Below, piece by piece: positions 34,802 through 36,124 of a stretch of DNA of 36,124 nucleotides. The notes under the pieces are model-generated. The model did not search any database and was not told where the DNA came from. It worked only from the letters and a program-made list of their open reading frames with translations. Within the stretch, counting starts at the first letter, position 1. Each line of letters begins with the position of its first letter. Origin of the DNA: Rhodospirillales bacterium 24-66-33 (GTDB lineage Bacteria; Pseudomonadota; Alphaproteobacteria; Reyranellales; Reyranellaceae). The stretch is from positions 1-36,124 of the forward strand of contig NCHQ01000036.1 in the NCBI GenBank assembly GCA_002281855.1, read 5' to 3'. Made by a program: the position numbers and the translations under genes.

Positions 34802-34830
34802 TTGACTGATCCTCTCCAGGGGGATAGGAG
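34802..34830 (+). promoter_or_regulatory. Promoter with CsoR/NreA-type operator, site 3
   Basis: ATCCTCTCCAGGGGGATA (34809-34826) differs from site 1 at one base. TTGACT (34802-34807) precedes it and TAGGAG (34825-34830) follows at 17-base spacing. The latter could be a -10 box or the ribosome site for ATG 34839, so the exact promoter is uncertain. It lies between the repressor and exporter genes. Confidence 0.65.
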
Positions 34831-34838
34831 ATTCTTCC

Positions 34839-35117
34839 ATGACTGCCGATCACCTTCACGCAACGCACCCTGAAATCGCCAAAAGGCTCCGCCGCGCGGA
34901 AGGTCATCTGCGCAGTGTCATCGAGATGATGGACCAGGGTCGATCGTGCCTCGACCTCGCGCAGCAACTGCACGCGGTCGAGAAGGCCATCGGTCAGGCG
35001 AAGAAAACGCTGATCCAGGACCATCTCGACCATTGCCTCGACGAGACCGTCGACCAGCCCGCCAAGGAACGCCGCCGTTCGATCCAGGAATTCAAGGAAA
35101 TCGCCAAGTATCTTTGA
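34839..35117 (+). CDS. nreA: Metal-sensing repressor of the CsoR/RcnR/NreA family (DUF156)
   Basis: The 92-residue all-helical protein has the family core HPEIAKRLRRAEGHLRSVIE, GRSCLDLAQQLHAVEKAIGQ and a third helix ending DHLDHCL. The metal positions are C37, H62 and C66, the Cys-His-Cys set of copper-sensing CsoR, whereas RcnR has Cys, His and His at these places. N-terminal H5, H7 and H10 could add ligands, as in RcnR. It probably represses its own gene, the NreB-like exporter and the pump genes through the shared 18-base dyads, with metal releasing it. The metal, Cu(I) or Ni(II)/Co(II), is unsettled. Confidence 0.85.
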   Translation: MTADHLHATHPEIAKRLRRAEGHLRSVIEMMDQGRSCLDLAQQLHAVEKAIGQAKKTLIQDHLDHCLDETVDQPAKERRRSIQEFKEIAKYL

Positions 35118-35140
35118 GCTTGGTGTTGTGGAGGTGTGGC

Positions 35141-35494
35141 GTGCGACTGCCTTCGGATATGCTTAAGCCGGCTAGTTGCTGGATTGCTGTCCTCGCCTGC
35201 GTGCTGATGCTCGCCGCGTGCGGTCGCACTATCGGCCAGCCGTTCGACGTCGCCGCGACCGATGCGTTGACGCCGGGCGAGTCGACCTATGAGGACGCCG
35301 TGGTCCAGTTAGGAAAGGCCAACCACTTCAAAGGCTATGGCCATAGCGTGATTGCCCACTGGCATTACTTGAAGGACCAGCCAGGCGGCACCGACTACGC
35401 CAGCGTCACGATCATGTTCGGCCGCGACGGGCGCATGATCCGTATCGTCGACCGTCTCGAAAGCGACGTTGGCGGGGCAAGGGTAGCGGATTGA
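35141..35494 (+). CDS. Small putative lipoprotein
   Basis: The 117-residue protein has a lipoprotein signal with IAVLACVLMLAACG (lipobox LAAC). Its mature part contains TPGESTYEDAVVQLGKANHF and a repeat-like YGHSVIAHWHYL, reminiscent of the SmpA/OmlA (BamE-like) G-x-(S/T)-T-x-x-(D/E)-(V/A) start. GTG 35141 was chosen because GGAGG lies 6 bases upstream; ATG 35159 would also keep the signal peptide. It follows the repressor gene by 23 bases and may be co-transcribed. The function is unknown. Confidence 0.75.
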   Translation: MRLPSDMLKPASCWIAVLACVLMLAACGRTIGQPFDVAATDALTPGESTYEDAVVQLGKANHFKGYGHSVIAHWHYLKDQPGGTDYASVTIMFGRDGRMIRIVDRLESDVGGARVAD

Positions 35495-35530
35495 CAGTAG
35501 CGCACCCGCCCTGCTGGGCCTTCCCTTGTT

Positions 35531-35698
35531 TCACTTCGCCCCGAAATCTTGCCATCCTAGGAGTGCGCTTGAGGCCACGGCGATCACGTTGAGACGCCGA
35601 TCAACTTGCAGACCCGCATAAACTACACACATAAAGCGACGGACGTGAGCACGGTCATCTTCTGCGTGCACGTGGCTGTTCACTTCTGGAGCCACCAT
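35531..35698 (-). CDS. Short hypothetical protein
   Basis: A 55-residue frame from ATG 35698 has a strong ribosome site, GGAGG, 7 bases upstream (35706-35710). It reads MVAPEVNSHVHAEDDRAHVR, then RFMCVVYAGLQVDRRLNV and IAVASSALLGWQDFGAK. I recognise no family. The good ribosome site is the main support; the base composition is lower in GC than the neighbours. It could equally be a remnant. Confidence 0.35.
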   Translation of the reverse strand: MVAPEVNSHVHAEDDRAHVRRFMCVVYAGLQVDRRLNVIAVASSALLGWQDFGAK

Positions 35699-36124
35699 AA
35701 TTGCACCTCCACTTACCTTGCTCGAACGGCCAAGCCTCAATCGCGCCAGTCATCGGCGGGCCCGCAGGCTTCGGCACGCTATCGGGAGTGGTCCTGGCGG
35801 GACCTCTACGCCGCACGACCGCGGCGCCGATGAGCGACGGAACAATATGGCACAGCGCGACCGATGAAGGCGCGAATAGCCTCGGCTTCACCGGATCGGC
35901 GAAGGCGAATATGCGCCTGATTAGAGGCTCGATCTCTAGAAGCGACGGGTTGTCCTCGGGGAGATCGCCGCATCGAGGCGAGGTACATTTAGGTGCTCCG
36001 CCAAAGTCAGGCCGTCGAATGCCCATCGGCTTGGGAAAGGAAGGCGATCCGCAATTTCTCGTGCCTGCCGTCGAGCGCCGCGTCTTTCCATCGCCAATCG
36101 ATTCCATCCCGAAAACTCGGGGCC
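35699..36124 (+). other. Poorly explained terminal region
   Basis: Only unconvincing open frames are seen. One plus-strand frame from ATG 35830 stays open to the window end (starts MSDGTIWHSATDEGANSLGF) but has no recognisable motif. Minus-strand frames overlap it without a ribosome site. No RNA gene, repeat or mobile-element end is evident. Confidence 0.4.

Overview
The window looks like chromosome from a GC-rich alphaproteobacterium. The evidence is the aerobic cob gene set with CobN, CobG and CobF, the CbtA/CbtB cobalt permease, and histidine-kinase linker sequence typical of Rhizobiales and Rhodospirillales. The order is an inference; no rRNA or marker gene is present to fix it.

Layout. 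(1) Positions 1-2180 are gene rubble: the tail of an IS630-type transposase, a small conserved protein broken by an amber codon, an IS5-type transposase missing its N-terminus, a receiver-domain fragment, and the end of a hybrid histidine kinase with an in-frame ochre codon. (2) Positions 2347-4368 are thiC behind a promoter and TPP riboswitch. (3) Positions 4510-24070 are a large aerobic cobalamin locus. An adenosylcobalamin riboswitch (8655-8815) heads a rightward operon: cbtB, cbtA, a DUF1636 protein, cobW, cobN, cobG, cobH, cobI, cobJ, cobL, cobE, cobM, cobA, cobB and a 37-codon bluB stump. Most of these genes are coupled by 4-base ATGA or GTGA overlaps. cobO, cobQ and cobC run leftward, with cobD (cbiB type) on the opposite strand between cobQ and cobC. 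cobK is likewise inverted between cobJ and cobL. cobF sits at the end in inverted orientation and looks less GC-rich than its neighbours; it abuts the bluB stump. (4) Positions 24229-35117 are a metal-handling region: a membrane-anchor protein, a HupE/UreJ protein, a His-rich exported protein, a TolC/RND/membrane-fusion tripartite pump with a DUF3240 protein, a membrane class III nucleotide cyclase, an NreB-like MFS exporter and a CsoR/RcnR/NreA-family repressor. Three nearly identical 18-base GC dyads lie at the three promoter regions here. (5) A small lipoprotein gene follows, then a poorly explained end.

Together the cob genes cover the route from uroporphyrinogen III through hydrogenobyrinate diamide, cobalt insertion (CobN only), adenosylation and amidation to cobinamide phosphate. 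cobS, cobT, cobR, cobP, cobU, cobV and an intact bluB are not in the window. The cobalt permease and CobW supply metal to the pathway; the neighbouring region expels metal.

The observations I would follow up first are the bluB stump beside an inverted cobF, the genes nested on opposite strands within the cob locus, and the shared metal operator that links three transcription units.
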